Part shown: piece after piece, positions 1 to 11,470 of the stretch
Numbering within the stretch: position 1 is the stretch's first letter
Layout of the letters: every line of letters starts with the position of its first letter
Assembly: GCA_958450365.1 (NCBI GenBank)
Contig: CAUEEP010000927.1
Span: 682,001 to 746,000 of the forward strand
Length of the DNA stretch: 64,000 nt
DNA from: Mesorhabditis belari
Taxonomy: Eukaryota > Nematoda > Chromadorea > Rhabditida > Rhabditidae
Reading direction: 5' to 3'
Made by a program: the position numbers and the translations under genes
The notes under the pieces: generated by a model
Seen by the model: only the letters and a program-made list of their open reading frames with translations
Database searches by the model: none
Told to the model about the DNA's origin: nothing

Positions 1-257
1 AACTGCATCCAGGCTGTGTTTAGAAGTAATCAAAGTTGTGTTCAATCAAAAAAACTGTTTCTGAAAAGAGTTTTTAATTGATGAATGGTAGAATAAGTTC
101 GAGTTGCAATGTGCTGTCTCTTACTACAGTGAAAAGTATCAAATAAAGTCTGACAATTGACACAGATCTTGATCTAATTTACTTTTCCAGCTTTAGCTTT
201 TTCAATCGATTCCAATCAACGATCGATTTAAACTATGAAAAACCTTTTCCTTTTCAG

Positions 258-3200
258 CTATCATTCACACGAGGAATTAATCGGGAAACTCGCCGAGATC
301 AATAAGAAATGCCCGGATGTGAGTGTTCAATTTGAAATGTTTTTAGGCTATTTTCTAATTAATATCATCTTTTTCTAGTTCTAGAAATATCTAGTTCTAT
401 CATAACCTTTATCATTCTTCAGATTACCTCTCTTTACTCAATCGGTCGATCTGTTGAGGAGCGTGAACTGCTTGTCATTCAATTCTCAACCACCCCTGGT
501 TCACATGAATTCTGTGAGTTCAAATAATCCCTGACTTTTCAATGAGAATTTTTAGTGAAGCCTGAACTCAAATATATTGGAAATAGTGGGTTTAAATCTG
601 TTGTTTGTGATTAAAAATCAATTCTTTCATCTTTATTTATTGATTTAGTGCACGGAAATGAGCCCGTTGGACGAGAACTTTTGATCAAGTGAGAATGGGA
701 AAATGAAACCTTTTAAATTGATTTTAGATTGGCTGATGAATTGTGTTCTGGATACCAAAAGAAAGACAAAGAAGTGGTCTCTCTTCTCAACTCGACATCC
801 ATTCATATCTTGCCATCGATGAATCCTGATGGATTTGAGCTCGCTTTGAACACTGTTAGTTGTTAAAAACATACAAAATTAGCTTCTTCAAAATGTTCAA
901 ATTCTTTTTTAGCCCCCAGCTCAACGCCAATGGTTGACCGGCCGATCAAACGCCAATGGAATCGATCTCAATCGGTAGCAAAACCTCCTAGGATTCGCAG
1001 TAAAGAGTGCAAAAAAAGCACAGCGTCAGTGTGTTTACATGGCGCAATGCAAAAACACGGGTCTCTCGCTCCGAGCCTTTGCGGCTCGAATCCCCTGCGG
1101 CCTTCTATTTTTGCAAAAACCGTGGCCTTTAGTGGCCTGATTCGAAAAGCGAAGAGGAGGGGAAGTAAGGGAGAAGAAAGGGGATGGGATAAAAAAAGAG
1201 TAGTACTTGTGATGGAATTTTTCGGGATTCGACCCCATCTATAAGTCATTGTTTTTTGCAAAAATAGTTTTCAACTAAATTTCAGTGATTTCCCCGACCT
1301 CGACAGCGTCTTCTACGCGTTGGAGGAGCACAAAGTACCCAAATTCGATCATTTGATGGAAATGTTTGACGAGAGCAAAGAGGTATTACACTGAATAGTT
1401 TAACTGGATGGTTTAAATGCTTTCAAATGATTTTTTTTTCAAAAATATGTTTAGAGACAAGTAGAGACAGTATCAGTGGGGCGGTGGATCTTGTCTCTTC
1501 CCTGGGTTCTTTCCGCGAATCTTCACGAAGGAGATTTGGTTTGTGAAAGATTTGAAAAGTATTCATTTCATTAAAAATATTAGAACAAGAAATGAAACTC
1601 AGCAGTATTTTTAAAGAAGTTGTATTTCCAGGTTGCCAATTATCCATTCGATTCGACTCCCCATGAGGCTCCATCCAAGTACAGCGCTTCACCCGATGAT
1701 GGGACTTTCCGGTCAGTGAGAAGTTGTTACGATTAGAAAAAGCTTGTATTCAAAGCTTGTATTCAAATAAATGAAATGCAAAAGGTTTTATTTCTAAATG
1801 ACAACTCTACATTGTTAATGTCTATTTAATTTAGCTGGTTGGCTCAGACTTATGCCCAAGCTCATGCACATATGTCAAAGCCCGATCACCCGCCTTGTGA
1901 TGGAACTACAAGAGATGCTTTCGGTACACAAGGTAAATCATAAATGAAGAATTTAGAATGATTATCTGTGTTCAGGAGGAATCACGAATGGCGCCAAATG
2001 GTACTCGGTTGCCGGTGGAATGCAAGATTTCAACTATCTTGCCACAAATGCGATGGAGGTGAGAATTATGGGGAAATTTGAAACTTATTAGAAAAGTTAA
2101 TCACTAGAATAACCATCGTTTACAATATTTCGATTTTTCAATAAATTCATTTCTCAGGTCACGCTCGAGCTCGCTTGCGAGAAAATGCCCGCTGGAAACA
2201 CTCTCCCCCAATTGTGGGAAGACAACAAAAAGGCTCTCTTCGAATATATGTGGAAGGTAAAAAGAAAGAAAGACAAATTTGCTGAATTACAATTTCCCAA
2301 ATTAGATTCATTCGGGAGTGAAAGGAGCTGTGACTGATGGAATTACGGGAGAACCGATCGAAGAAGCGGCTGTTTGGGTGATGAATGGAACTTCCAGCTT
2401 GCCCATCAAGCACGCTGTCCAGACTGGTGAGGAAAAGAAATGATTCGAGTTGATTTCAATCAGGAAATTAAAACAACCTTTGATCTTCTGCCATGACCGA
2501 CTGGCTAAGAACCTGGCTAAAAACCTGGCTAAAAACCTGGCTAAGAACCTTGGACCTTATTCGGGAGGTCAGTGGTTCAATCCCGGCTGGATTATTGGCT
2601 TTTTCTTCCTATTTAGGGGTTGTGCTTGTGTATTGTTTATGTATATCATTTGTATATCATTTGTGTAATATATTCTTTTTTAATTTGTAGGTCTTGGTGG
2701 TGAATATTACCGACTTCTTCCTGAGGGAAAGTACGAGATTGTTGTTGAGGCTGAGGGATATGAATTGGGAAGACAAAATGTGGGTAAATGATCAAAAATG
2801 ATCAAGATAAATGAATGATTAAGCATTTAACATCAAAGCTTTTCAGGTGACGGTGAAGAATGCGGTGCGAGACTCGGCTCTTCTCGTCAACTTTGCTCTC
2901 AAACCGCTCGCCGTTGAAGAACCAGTGATGAGTGAACAAGAGGAACAAGAGGCACAAGAGGAACAAGTAAGTGCAACAATTAGAATGCTGTGAAGCTGTG
3001 AAATCAAAAGCAATATCAATTTTATAAGTAATTCTAAGAAGATTATAACCTTTTGTTTGTCCATTTTGAAGAATTTATCTAAAGCAAATAAAACAGAAAG
3101 ACAAAAATGTCAAGTTTCAAGAATTGCAGTCACCAATAGCCTCGTCTTTTCCGCACTCAGCCTCTACGGCTGCACGGAGCTCCTGAAATTTCCTCCTAAA

Positions 3201-3266
3201 CCAGAATTTCATTTTCAGGAACTCCCTCTGGATCTCGAGGAGAACATGGCTCCATTCCTTTTGTAA
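258..3266 (+). CDS. egl-21: M14 carboxypeptidase, carboxypeptidase E / EGL-21-like (5' end outside window)
   Basis: Spliced gene; I read 14 exons from 258-318 to 3218-3266, about 430 residues, ending in TAA. The CPE/CPD-type metallocarboxypeptidases remove C-terminal Lys/Arg from peptide precursors in secretory vesicles, for example during neuropeptide maturation. Visible family motifs: [12 protein letters not shown] (zinc His and Glu), [16 protein letters not shown] (substrate-binding Asn-Arg), [14 protein letters not shown] (third zinc His), [20 protein letters not shown] (catalytic Glu in the last part), then the transthyretin-like beta domain ([20 protein letters not shown]) and an acidic Glu/Gln-rich tail. 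The signal-peptide exon is missing, so the gene starts left of the window. An in-frame ATG at 235 would read through the acceptor TTTTCAG and give no signal peptide, so I treat 258 as an internal exon start. A poly(A)-type AATAAA lies at about 3463. The assignment to EGL-21 rather than CPD-1/2 is an inference. Confidence 0.85.
2494..2600 (+). repeat. 12-base tandem repeat inside a tRNA-like relic, intron of the carboxypeptidase gene
   Basis: Four near-identical copies of a 12-base unit (ACCTGGCTAAAA/ACCTGGCTAAGA) lie at about 2500-2550. They are followed by GGTTCAATCCC, a good match to a pol III B box, and the first unit contains TGGCTAAGAACCTGG, which resembles an A box. No closed cloverleaf can be drawn, so this is a relic at best. 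It sits in the intron 2429-2690. Confidence 0.4.
3125..3192 (-). pseudogene. Inverted shard of a chitinase exon in the last intron of the carboxypeptidase gene
   Basis: The minus strand here matches the chitinase exon at about 5013-5088, including its AAATTTCAG acceptor and the codons for ELRAAVEAE and [10 protein letters not shown]. The match is nearly perfect apart from a deletion of about 8 bases. Because the splice acceptor is included, the copy came from genomic DNA. It lies in the intron 2969-3217 and is not translated. Confidence 0.85.
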
Positions 3267-3669
3267 ATCCTCTCACCCATTCGAAATCATTTTGTGAGTT
3301 CGACCAACAATCAATCAATAATTTTCAGCCCGGTGTTCCCCTTCGCATTCATTTCAAATCATAATCGTTTACGAGAGATTTTTCCCTTCTACGTGTAATT
3401 ATTTTTTTCTATTTTCTGTATCTTTGCTTTGAAAAGAGAGAACACTTCTATTCAGGTGGCAAATAAATGTTGAATGAATATTGGGAAAACATTTACACAG
3501 TTACAGAAACCTAGATTCAAAAAAGACTACCCATCATTGCTGGAGCGTCACTGAGAGCGGTACTTGGGTGCGGAAGTGTGAAAGGAAAGGGGGGACTCTT
3601 CACCCCCACACACTAGTGCTTTAACACTGTTGTTTTGGGTGTCCGGGCTGGGGAAAGGGAAGGGTGCGT

Positions 3670-3735
3670 GAAGAAGAAGAAGAAGAAGGAGAAGAAGAAG
3701 AAGAAGAAGAAGGAGGAGAAGAAGAAGCAGTTGGA
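3670..3735 (+). repeat. GAA-rich trinucleotide tract upstream of the chitinase gene
   Basis: GAAGAAGAAG runs interrupted by GGA. It lies about 200-270 bases upstream of the chitinase start, in the 675-base spacer between the two plus-strand genes. The opposite strand gives spurious Ser/Phe-rich open frames. Confidence 0.9.
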
Positions 3736-3940
3736 AAAGAAAGAGACGTGATCGTTGGATTGTAGAGAGGAGAGGGATGGGAGAAGAAGAACCACAGAGT
3801 ACACAATGGGGCACAGTCCTGGTATGGACAAAGAGAAAGAGGGACAGGTCCATCAAGTGACCGGTGCCCCTTCAATCCCTCTCGCACATCCATCAACTTG
3901 CTGATGTTACCTATTCGAGTCTGACCTTTTTCACGAGAAA

Positions 3941-6900
3941 ATGATTTATTCGTTACTGCTACTTCTCACAGCTGTATATGGAGTGACGAGTTTCTCTGAG
4001 AATGGTTAGTTTTGGTTTTTCTAATTGTAAATGTTTCCAAATCCAGGTCAAGTCTAGAATAGCTTGAGCTAACTTTATTGGAAGCCTTATTAAACCCACT
4101 TTACTAGTACTAGTAGGTCAAGGAGGTCTAGAATAGCTTACTTTATTAAACCCCCTTACTAGCTAACTTTATTAAACCCACTCATTCCTCTTTCACTCAT
4201 AGTTAAGCTTACAACTAAACCTTTCTCTTTCAGAAGTCCATCGATCAATTCGCAAACGAGGTGATCCAAATGGAGGCTTTCTTCGACCATGTTATTTCAC
4301 GAACTGGGCTCAATACAGAAAACCTCGGGCTAAATATGTACCCGAGGATTATATTCCCGGTCTCTGTACCCATATACTTTTTGCTTTTGGATGGATGAAG
4401 GAAGATTTTACCGTAAAGTCAGTGAAGTGCAAAATGAACTGAAAGTAGATTTTGTTTAGAGCATTCGATCCGGCTGATTTGCCAAATGATTGGGCGGGAC
4501 AGGGAATGTATCGACGTGTGAATGCTTTGAAGCAAAAAGATCGAGGATTGAAGACTTTGTTTGTTAAATGAAATCATAAATTCTTATATTTTCAAAGCAG
4601 AATATCGATTGGTGGATGGAGTTTCGGGACAAGGCTTTTCGAGGTGAGGATAGAGAAGAGAAGAGCTTTTCATTCGTTTAGCTTTAATTTAAATCTAATA
4701 TCTATAGAAGAGCTGCTCATTGGTTTAGCTTTAATTTAAATCTAATATCTAATATCTAATATCTAATATCTAATATCTAAACTTTTCAGGAAATGGCAAA
4801 GACAGAAGCTGGTCGAAAGACATTTATCGATTCGTCGATTGCTTTTGCGAGAAAATGGGATTTCGATGGAGTTGATATAGGTATGAAATTCATTCACAAT
4901 TCGTAATAAATCTTAGATTGGGAATACCCGAAAGGACCGTCTGTTAAGGATCATTTCACAGCATTGATCAATGTATGGATTCGCTTAATAGCCACAAAAA
5001 AAATCTTTCAAATTTCAGGAGCTCCGTGCAGCCGTAGAGGCTGAGGCGGTGAGTGCGGAAAAGACGAGGCTATTGGTGACTGCAGCTGTTTCTGCCGGAA
5101 TTGCCACCATTGATCAAGCATATGATATTCCGAATCTTGCAAAGTAAGCCGTTTTCTTGCTTGAGATTCATTCTACACTGAATGCTAATAATAGCCTCGT
5201 CCTTGGAATGTGGTGAGTAGAAAGGAGAATACAAGATAAACATGCTAATAACAGCATTCAGTGTAGAATGATTAGCTTACTATTAGCCGAGTCTATTGTA
5301 GTCTCATTGTCAAGAAATTGATGTATAGGCATTAATTTCCATTGAAAAATCCTTTATGCTTCTTTCAGACCATTCGACTTTGTCAATCTGATGTCCTATG
5401 ATTTCTGGGGTGCATGGGATGGAGTTGTCGGAATGAATTCACCTCTCTATTCAAGGAAAGATCTTCAAGAACCACAAAAACATTGGAATGTGGTGAGTAG
5501 AAAGGATAATACAAGATAAACAAGCAAACAAAAACAATGTGAGTCTAAAAAAATGAAGAAAACTTAAGGATTGGGCAGCTAAACATTGGGTGGAAAAGGG
5601 AATGCCAAAAGAGAAGCTTCTCATCGGAATCGGCACGTATGGACGTGGATTTACTGTGAAGGTTTGTCGAGATTTTAAATGTAAAGTAAGTAATTCACGA
5701 TTTAGGAAGAGAATCTTGCAAATCCGTTGAATTCAACAGGGAATGCACCAGCGAAGATTACTGAATTTGTGCAAGAGGCTGGAGTCGCCTCGTACTATGA
5801 GGTTAAGGCTTAGAAATAGAATACAAATAGAAATACAAATAGAAATACATATAGAAATACAAATATTTTCGATCTATATTATTATTTTTCTTTTTAAAAA
5901 GATATATTATGCTTTAGCTGTGTGAAATGGTGGATAATGGAGCTGAGAGGCATTGGCATGTCGAGCATCAAGTGCCTTATCTGACAAAAGGAAATCAATG
6001 GTGGTCGTATGACGATGAAGAATCGGTTTATAAAAAGGTTTGCTTTTAAATTTCAATTTCTAAACACTTTCTTTGGCAATTCTTCACTTTTTACAAAGTT
6101 TTTTTAGATAGCTTACGTGAAAAAAGAAGGATTTGGCGGCGCCTTTGTGTGGACTCTCGATTTCGACGATTTTAACGGGAAATGTTCGAAAAGCAATGGG
6201 CAACCATATCCACTTATTAATATTATTGCGAAAGAATTGGGTGGAGTGGAAGTGAGACGGGTGAGTTGGGAAATCGAGATCTTTGATCAACCGGTGAACC
6301 AGGTCTAACTCTTGGACTTATTGCGGGGATTTGCAGTAAATCTAGATCAGATAAGCCTTTTCCTCAGATAGCCAGATCTAGATCATTACATTCTGCTAAT
6401 GAAACTCTTTTCCAGCCTACCACTCCTCTACCCACACCTCCACCAGAGACTTCTACTCAACCATCTACCAAAAGACCTATTCCTTCTGTAACAATGGGAC
6501 CTAAAACCTTCACGTTACCACCTGTAAGTTTTTACAGATGTTGGAAACAACAGTTTTGAAACAAAGAAACTTTGAAAGAAACTTTTCAGACTCTGAACAC
6601 TTGTGGCAATAAAAAGGACGGTTTTTATAAAAGTGATACCTCTTGCTCGCATTTCATTTTGTGTCTTGAGGGTAAGAATTAAAATAATCAAATAAATAAT
6701 CTAGTAAAATTCTCCTTTACTATATAAGCTACAATATAAAAACCTCAAAAATCGATGTGAATTTTCAGGCTCAGCCTATCCAATGTCTTGCCCATCGGGA
6801 CTTCAGTATTCAGCAGAGAAAGGACACTGTGTTCGCCCTAGTGACTCAGGTAGGTTAAAGCTTGTTTTTTTCATGTAATATTAGTTAAAACCGCTTAACA

Positions 6901-7406
6901 CTGATCTTTTATATATCGATTTCTGAATCAGGTTGTGTCTCTCCTCTAGCCACTCTTCCCACTCCTCCTCCGTCGATTTCCCCATTCACAACTACTTCAC
7001 AATCCACCACTGTTGGGTCATCAAGTTGGTTACAAAAATAGATGCCTTGTTTGATGCCAACAAAAGCTTTCCAGACTTCTCCTGTCACGAAAAGATGGAC
7101 GGTTTCTATCCGGATCCCATTGAGTGCTCAAGGTAATCAATAAGGCAAAGTTAAGGAGTTAAGCTAAAGATTTAACTTGTGCTATTGATTCTATTGATAT
7201 TGCTATTGATTTTAAGATCAGTTAATTGTTATTCAATCAATACCACCCAATATTAAACAGCATTACATCTTTTTCTTTCTAGATTCTACCGTTGTGTCAG
7301 CGGTCAGTCATACCATTTCCATTGCTCTCCAGGAACGTTTTTCAATCCAAAATCGAGCGATTGTGACTCAATATCGAGGGATATCTGTCATCCAAAGTAT
7401 TCATAA
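3941..7406 (+). CDS. cht-1: Secreted GH18 chitinase with two C-terminal chitin-binding (peritrophin-A) domains
   Basis: About 18 exons give roughly 600 residues, close to C. elegans CHT-1. Glycosyl hydrolase 18 endochitinases cut beta-1,4-GlcNAc polymers in eggshell or pharyngeal cuticle. Exon 1 (3941-4004) encodes a signal peptide, [14 protein letters not shown]. The catalytic barrel follows: [26 protein letters not shown], then DGVDIDWEYPKG, the DxxDxDxE motif with the acid Glu, split by a 36-base intron at 4881-4916. [12 protein letters not shown] and [15 protein letters not shown] are later barrel strands. A Pro/Thr-rich linker precedes two CBM14 domains, each with six cysteines (about 6590-6960 and 7075-7400). 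I place a 50-base intron at 7025-7074 to join the linker to the second domain. One acceptor, near 5569, reads CTTAAG instead of CAG. The stop is TAA at 7404-7406. The family call is secure; orthology to cht-1 is inferred from domain order. Confidence 0.9.
5169..5270. repeat. Inverted-repeat-flanked cassette containing exon/intron shards, in a chitinase intron
   Basis: An 18-base perfect inverted repeat (CATTCTACACTGAATGCT and its complement) bounds about 100 bases. Inside lie about 40 bases copied from the exon end, donor site and intron start at 5482-5522 (TTGGAATGTGGTGAGTAG...). Next to them is a short piece, ATAGCCTCGTC, matching the complement of another chitinase exon and the shard at 3136. 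It sits in the intron 5145-5369. Confidence 0.7.
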
Positions 7407-7742
7407 TCTGAGACTATACTCACTTTTAAACTTTAATCCTATTTATCCACTCGTTTTCCTGCGAAAGCTTTCACTTCCCCATCTTCCATTTCCTTTTACT
7501 CCCACGATTTCTCCCGGCTGTGATACAAACACTGCTTTTGGCTAATCAATTCTATCAGTTCTCTTTCTGAAATATCTTTTGATTCAGTTACGCAACTCGT
7601 TCTCGTCATCCAATCGTCTCTTCATTTCACATTCCGGTGATTTCCATTTTTCCACATTTACGAAACAGTATTGCTTGAATAAAAAGAGTTCAAAGTTTGG
7701 GTAAAAGTTGGGTAAAAGCAAAGCAAAGATGTGGAGTCGAAT

Positions 7743-7957
7743 TGATGGCCCGGTTGTTCCATAATCGAGTGGACATTTCTTTCGATGTGGAGTCGAATTT
7801 TTCACGAATGAACCAAGCAAACCGTCAAGCATTTCCTGATATTCTTTAGAAGAGAAATAATAGACAACGAAATAATTCAATGCAGTCGCATTGAATTATT
7901 TTATCCACCAACAAATTGCCAATATCGATCATTACGTTTTGGAAGAAATCGCCCAAA
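7743..7957 (-). pseudogene. Decayed duplicate of the GPCR TM7/tail exon
   Basis: The minus strand repeats the GPCR final exon at 8395-8600, including codons for EYQEM, DGLLGSF and KNSTPHRKKCPLDYGTTGPS. The middle is scrambled: 24 bases of the parent are replaced by about 37 bases that form a small inverted repeat around AATTCAATGC, destroying the TM7 reading. It lies downstream of the true stop codon, so it is not an alternative last exon in its present form. Confidence 0.85.
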
Positions 7958-8091
7958 TTTATTTTATACACAGAAATCATAATCAACATCAATTCTTACA
8001 TGAAAATCTTTGGCATAGCAAAAAAAGGACACACTCTTAAACCCGTTAAATGAATAATTATTTGACCAGAAATTAGAATACATGAAAAGGA

Positions 8092-8240
8092 TACAAGGGC
8101 AAAAAAGGGATTAGATATGGGAATTGCAAAAGGGATTGGATATGGGAATTCGATTGTATATGGGAATTGCAAAAGGGATTGGATATGAGAATTCGATTGT
8201 ATATGGGAATTGCAAAAGGGATTGGATATGAGAATTCGAT
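8092..8240 (+). repeat. Tandem repeat, about 48-base unit
   Basis: Repeated blocks of GGGAATTGCAAAAGGGATTGG and GAATTCGATTGTATAT alternate three times. No coding potential. Confidence 0.8.
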
Positions 8241-8378
8241 TTGGATAGCTCGATATCTTTAGATCTTTAGATTCTATAAAATAAACAGCTTTTTAAAAAA
8301 AGATTCTAATCTTTAAATCTTTAAACGACTGTAGATCTTATACCAAAAAGCTGAAAAAACAAATCCTCGCTTCTTATC

Positions 8379-11300
8379 TTAAAGAAATTCATTCTCTTTT
8401 GATGGCCCGGTTGTTCCATAATCGAGTGGACATTTCTTTCGATGTGGAGTCGAATTTTTCACGAATGAACCAAGCAAACCGTCAGCCATTTCCTGATATT
8501 CTCTAGAAGAGAAATAATAGACAACGAAATTCGCAGTCGCATTGAAAACCACCAACAAATTGCCAATATCGATCATCACGTTTTGGAAGAAATTGCCCAA
8601 ATCGCTGAAAATGAATACTGATCGCTGTATTGGACTGTCCAGAAAGTCTTTTCGTTTCTTTTCGTTCTTTCCTTCAAAACCACCAAGCCATTGAATGGAA
8701 AGAAATGAAAAGACTTTCTGAACAGCTTAATGCTTAATATAGCTTCTGGACGGCTTAATATACCTTCTGAACAGCTTAATATACAGTACTGGACATTGAA
8801 ATATGATATTTGAAAAACGATCGTCACTTTCGTGCGTCTGTAACTCCATTGTCTTTGAGTTTAAAATATTAGTGTTATACATTTTCTGAAAGCTCTTTTC
8901 AAGGGCTACACGATGGTAATATTAATATTTAGAAATACGGTAAAGACAAGGGAGTTACAGACGCGCGAAAGTGACGATCTTTTTTCAAATATCATATTTC
9001 ATTGTCCAGTAGTGTAGCTTTTGAACAGCTTAATATAGCTTTTGAACAGCTTAATATAGCTTCTGAACAGCTTAATATAGCTTCTGAACAGCTTAATATA
9101 CCTTCTGAACAGCTTAATATACCTTCTGAACAGCTTAATATAGCTTTTGAACAGATTAATATACCTTCTGAGCAGCTTAATCCTTTGTTTTCTACAACTA
9201 TTATCCATTTATCGACTCACATTTTAAACATATCAAAAATATTGACGAGTAGTGAAGTAACATTGCAAAGAAGAAAAAGGAGAATGACGAGAAGGAGGAC
9301 GGTTGGTGATCCTTCCTCTTTAACGTAACCAGGTGCTGGAATTAATAGACCATGTTCGGATTCCAAATTGAAAACTGAAAGGGGAAAAAGAATAATGAAG
9401 GAAAAAAATGAAAGGAAAGAAGAAATTCGCTCACCAATAATCGCATTAGTCGATTCTTTTCGCTTTAACATCGAGATAATGCCAATTGTGAGAAAACTCA
9501 ATAAAATGAAAGGGATAAAAGCCATCGAAGCCGCATACATATAGCCCCTAAACGTTTAAAACGTTTAAAATTAGATTTATTAATAATTTACTTGTAAATT
9601 TCCACATAAGCATCAGAGATTCGGAGCTCGGTTGGGCAGAGTTCATAAAGGGAAAAGTTGAGAGTTGGATGGACACATTCTCGAGCTTCAAGATCAAGAA
9701 ACTGAAAAGAATTTAGATGAAAATAGAGAAATCTTATCTTTATTATAAAGTATTCAATTATTTATACTTGAATCGCGTTATACATTGCTACAAAGAAGAC
9801 ACACATCATCAAAACTCTTGGCGCTAATCTCTCACGTTTTCGATCAGCGTAAGTGCCTCTGAAATTTTGTTTTTAATAATTTTATCTTTAAATAATCATA
9901 TACCTTAAAGTCTCGAGTATAAATTCATCCGAATATAAGTTCTGCCTTAATTTACATTCGCTTTAATTGCTTTGAATTTCTTTTTGTTGGATTTTTATAC
10001 ATTTTTATTGTTATATAAACTTTTATTATTGTTCTTGGAGCGCGGGATACTACAGGGTGGCAGCCATTGCTATTTGTTATGTGCATAGATACATCCAGAC
10101 GATAGTGTTGAAGAAGACGCTGGAAAGCATCTCTTTCGACCGTCGACGTGGACTTTGGCCGGATGAAGAGGCCAGGGATCCTTAAGACTGAGCACCGGAG
10201 AGGAGCAGGGCGGACGCGCTGAGCCACGCTCGGAGCAACAAATAACAGCATACAATTGCTATAACCCTCAATAAATTTACTTCTATTATTGTTCTTAAAA
10301 AGCAAAAAAGTTATGCTGCAGCGGGGTTCGAACCCTCGACACACCGCACCGGAGACAGTCGTCAATCACCGGAGACAGCCGTCAACAGCCGAAAACCAAA
10401 CAGAACTTATACTCGCGACTTTAGGGTAATAATCTTTTATTTAATTTGTTCATTAACCATTTTACATTCATTTTACTTACCTATACACTGAATAGAAACA
10501 ATCCATCGCGGCAAGGACTGTGATGTAAACGGAAAGCATTTGAAAGAATAAGCCTGAACTTTCACTTTCATTTTACGTACAATTCTATAATTTTCTCTAA
10601 AATATCTCTAATTTCAATAGATTCACCTATTGGAATCAATTTTGGCAAAAGGAAAACGAAAAGTTGATCGATAAAGAAATTGTAGGCACGCAGGGAATCA
10701 GCACAGATCACAAGAACGCCTGCCACGCAAACACCTCAAATGAAAAGTTTACTGAATCAAGAACCTTTATCTACCAATATCACTACAACTGAGCGCTGCA
10801 AGATATCTCGCAGCTACATTTCGTTGTGTTCGAAAGACAATCACGTTGATCACATTAAAGAAAACGCCGACTATTGACATCACTGGAAGAACGCCTGAAA
10901 TAGAAATATTAACTTTAAAAACTGTTTCTCATCTGTTAGCCAAGAATGCAAAGAACTTTTTATATATGTCGTAGCCGATGAAGGATTTCAGCCGAAGAAT
11001 TTTGTTTGCTTTTAGGTCAAAGAACTTGTGAATTGTTTATTTTTGTTGTTTAGTTTGGTCGAAAAATGCAACTGCAACTAGAATGCTTTTTTAGCTTTTA
11101 AGCGCCTTTTAGAGAGCTTGAGTTTGTGGTATTGACTGAGTCAATACATAACTCAAGATTTCATTTTTGAGACTTAATCGGCTAGCTGAAGAAGTCTGAG
11201 ACTTAATCGGCTAGCCGAAGAAGTCTGAGACTTAATCGGCTAGCCGAAGATGTCTGAGACTTAATCGGCTAGCTGAAGAAGTCTGAGACTTCTTCGGCTG

Positions 11301-11470
11301 AAATCCTGCATCGGCTACGACATATAAAACTTTCGATTTGGTTTATTGGAGTGTGAGAAAGAAGTGTTTTAACTAAATCGAAAATATCTCACCAATAATC
11401 ATGATAATATTAGCCGTTCTTGAGGGTCCAGGTTCAGCTGCTTCATGTAAACATTCGCACCATCCAAGGC
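8379..11470 (-). CDS. FMRFamide-receptor-like (FRPR-type) neuropeptide GPCR
   Basis: Nine readable exons from about 11393-11470 down to 8379-8606, about 360 residues, stop TAA at 8379-8381. Seven membrane segments are visible: TM1 (IIGVLPVMSIVGVFFNVINV), TM2 (10627-10717), TM3 (10481-10553), TM4 (9768-9858), an extracellular loop with RECVHPTLNF, TM5 (9437-9543), TM6 (VILLFLLCNVTSLLVNIF) and TM7 (DIGNLLVVFNATANFVVYYF). The TM6/TM7 pattern is that of nematode FMRFamide-peptide receptors. The arginine of the E/DRY motif is absent: TM3 ends AAMDCFYSVYR. Introns hold a MITE with tRNA-like sequence (9902-10428), a palindromic MITE (10962-11330) and a hairpin plus minisatellite (8773-9185). The N-terminal exon reads ICGNSLGWCECLHEAAEPG up to a stop near 11494; its true acceptor and the start codon are unresolved, so the 5' end is approximate. 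Peptide ligand unknown. Confidence 0.8.
8773..9012. mobile_element. Hairpin MITE in GPCR intron
   Basis: Two arms of about 65 bases (GGACATTGAAATATGATATT... and its complement, containing CGATCGTCACTTTCG) flank about 100 bases. A related 20-base inverted end, ACTGTCCAGAAAGTCTTTTC, lies just left at 8636-8730 with a short partner, suggesting a second small Tc1/mariner-type element. Confidence 0.7.
9014..9185 (+). repeat. 20-base minisatellite, GPCR intron
   Basis: Eight or more copies of a 20-base unit, CTTCTGAACAGCTTAATATA, with CTTTTG variants. Two or three further units occur at 8730-8780, on the other side of the hairpin MITE, so the MITE probably landed inside the array. Confidence 0.9.
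9902..10428. mobile_element. MITE with tRNA-like pieces, inserted in GPCR intron
   Basis: Inverted ends CCTTAAAGTCTCGAGTATAA (left) and the complement of CCCTAAAGTCGCGAGTATAA (right) sit next to TA on both sides. The interior is GC-richer than its surroundings. It contains GGGTTCGAACCCTC (B-box-like) and, on the minus strand, TGGCTCAGCGCGTCC (A-box-like), but in an order that cannot make one tRNA. It separates the TM3 and TM4 exons. Confidence 0.65.
10962..11330. mobile_element. Palindromic MITE with internal 29-base repeats, GPCR intron
   Basis: The ends TATATGTCGTAGCCGATG and CATCGGCTACGACATATA are exact complements, continuing into GGATTTCAGCCGAAG. Inside, four copies of GAGACTTAATCGGCTAGC plus CGAAGAAGTCT are tandemly arrayed (about 11160-11310). 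Confidence 0.8.

Larger units (their letters stand above)
7407..8378. other. Spacer between convergent chitinase and GPCR genes
   Basis: No intact gene. It holds a decayed copy of the GPCR last exon (7743-7957) and a tandem repeat (8092-8240). The remainder is AT-rich and not recognisable. Confidence 0.7.

Noticed and set aside
235..318. ATG at 235 as start of the carboxypeptidase
   Set aside because: It reads in frame into the exon, but through a strong TTTTCAG acceptor, and would leave a secretory enzyme without a signal peptide. An upstream exon outside the window is likelier.
930..1261. Open frames on both strands in a carboxypeptidase intron
   Set aside because: They overlap the intron 976-1285, have no domain pattern, and the exons on both sides splice cleanly. 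Some B-box-like words (GGCTCGAATCCCC) are present but no tRNA.
7294..7545. 83-codon frame over the chitinase last exon
   Set aside because: Another frame of the same exon carries the six-cysteine chitin-binding domain and its stop at 7406.
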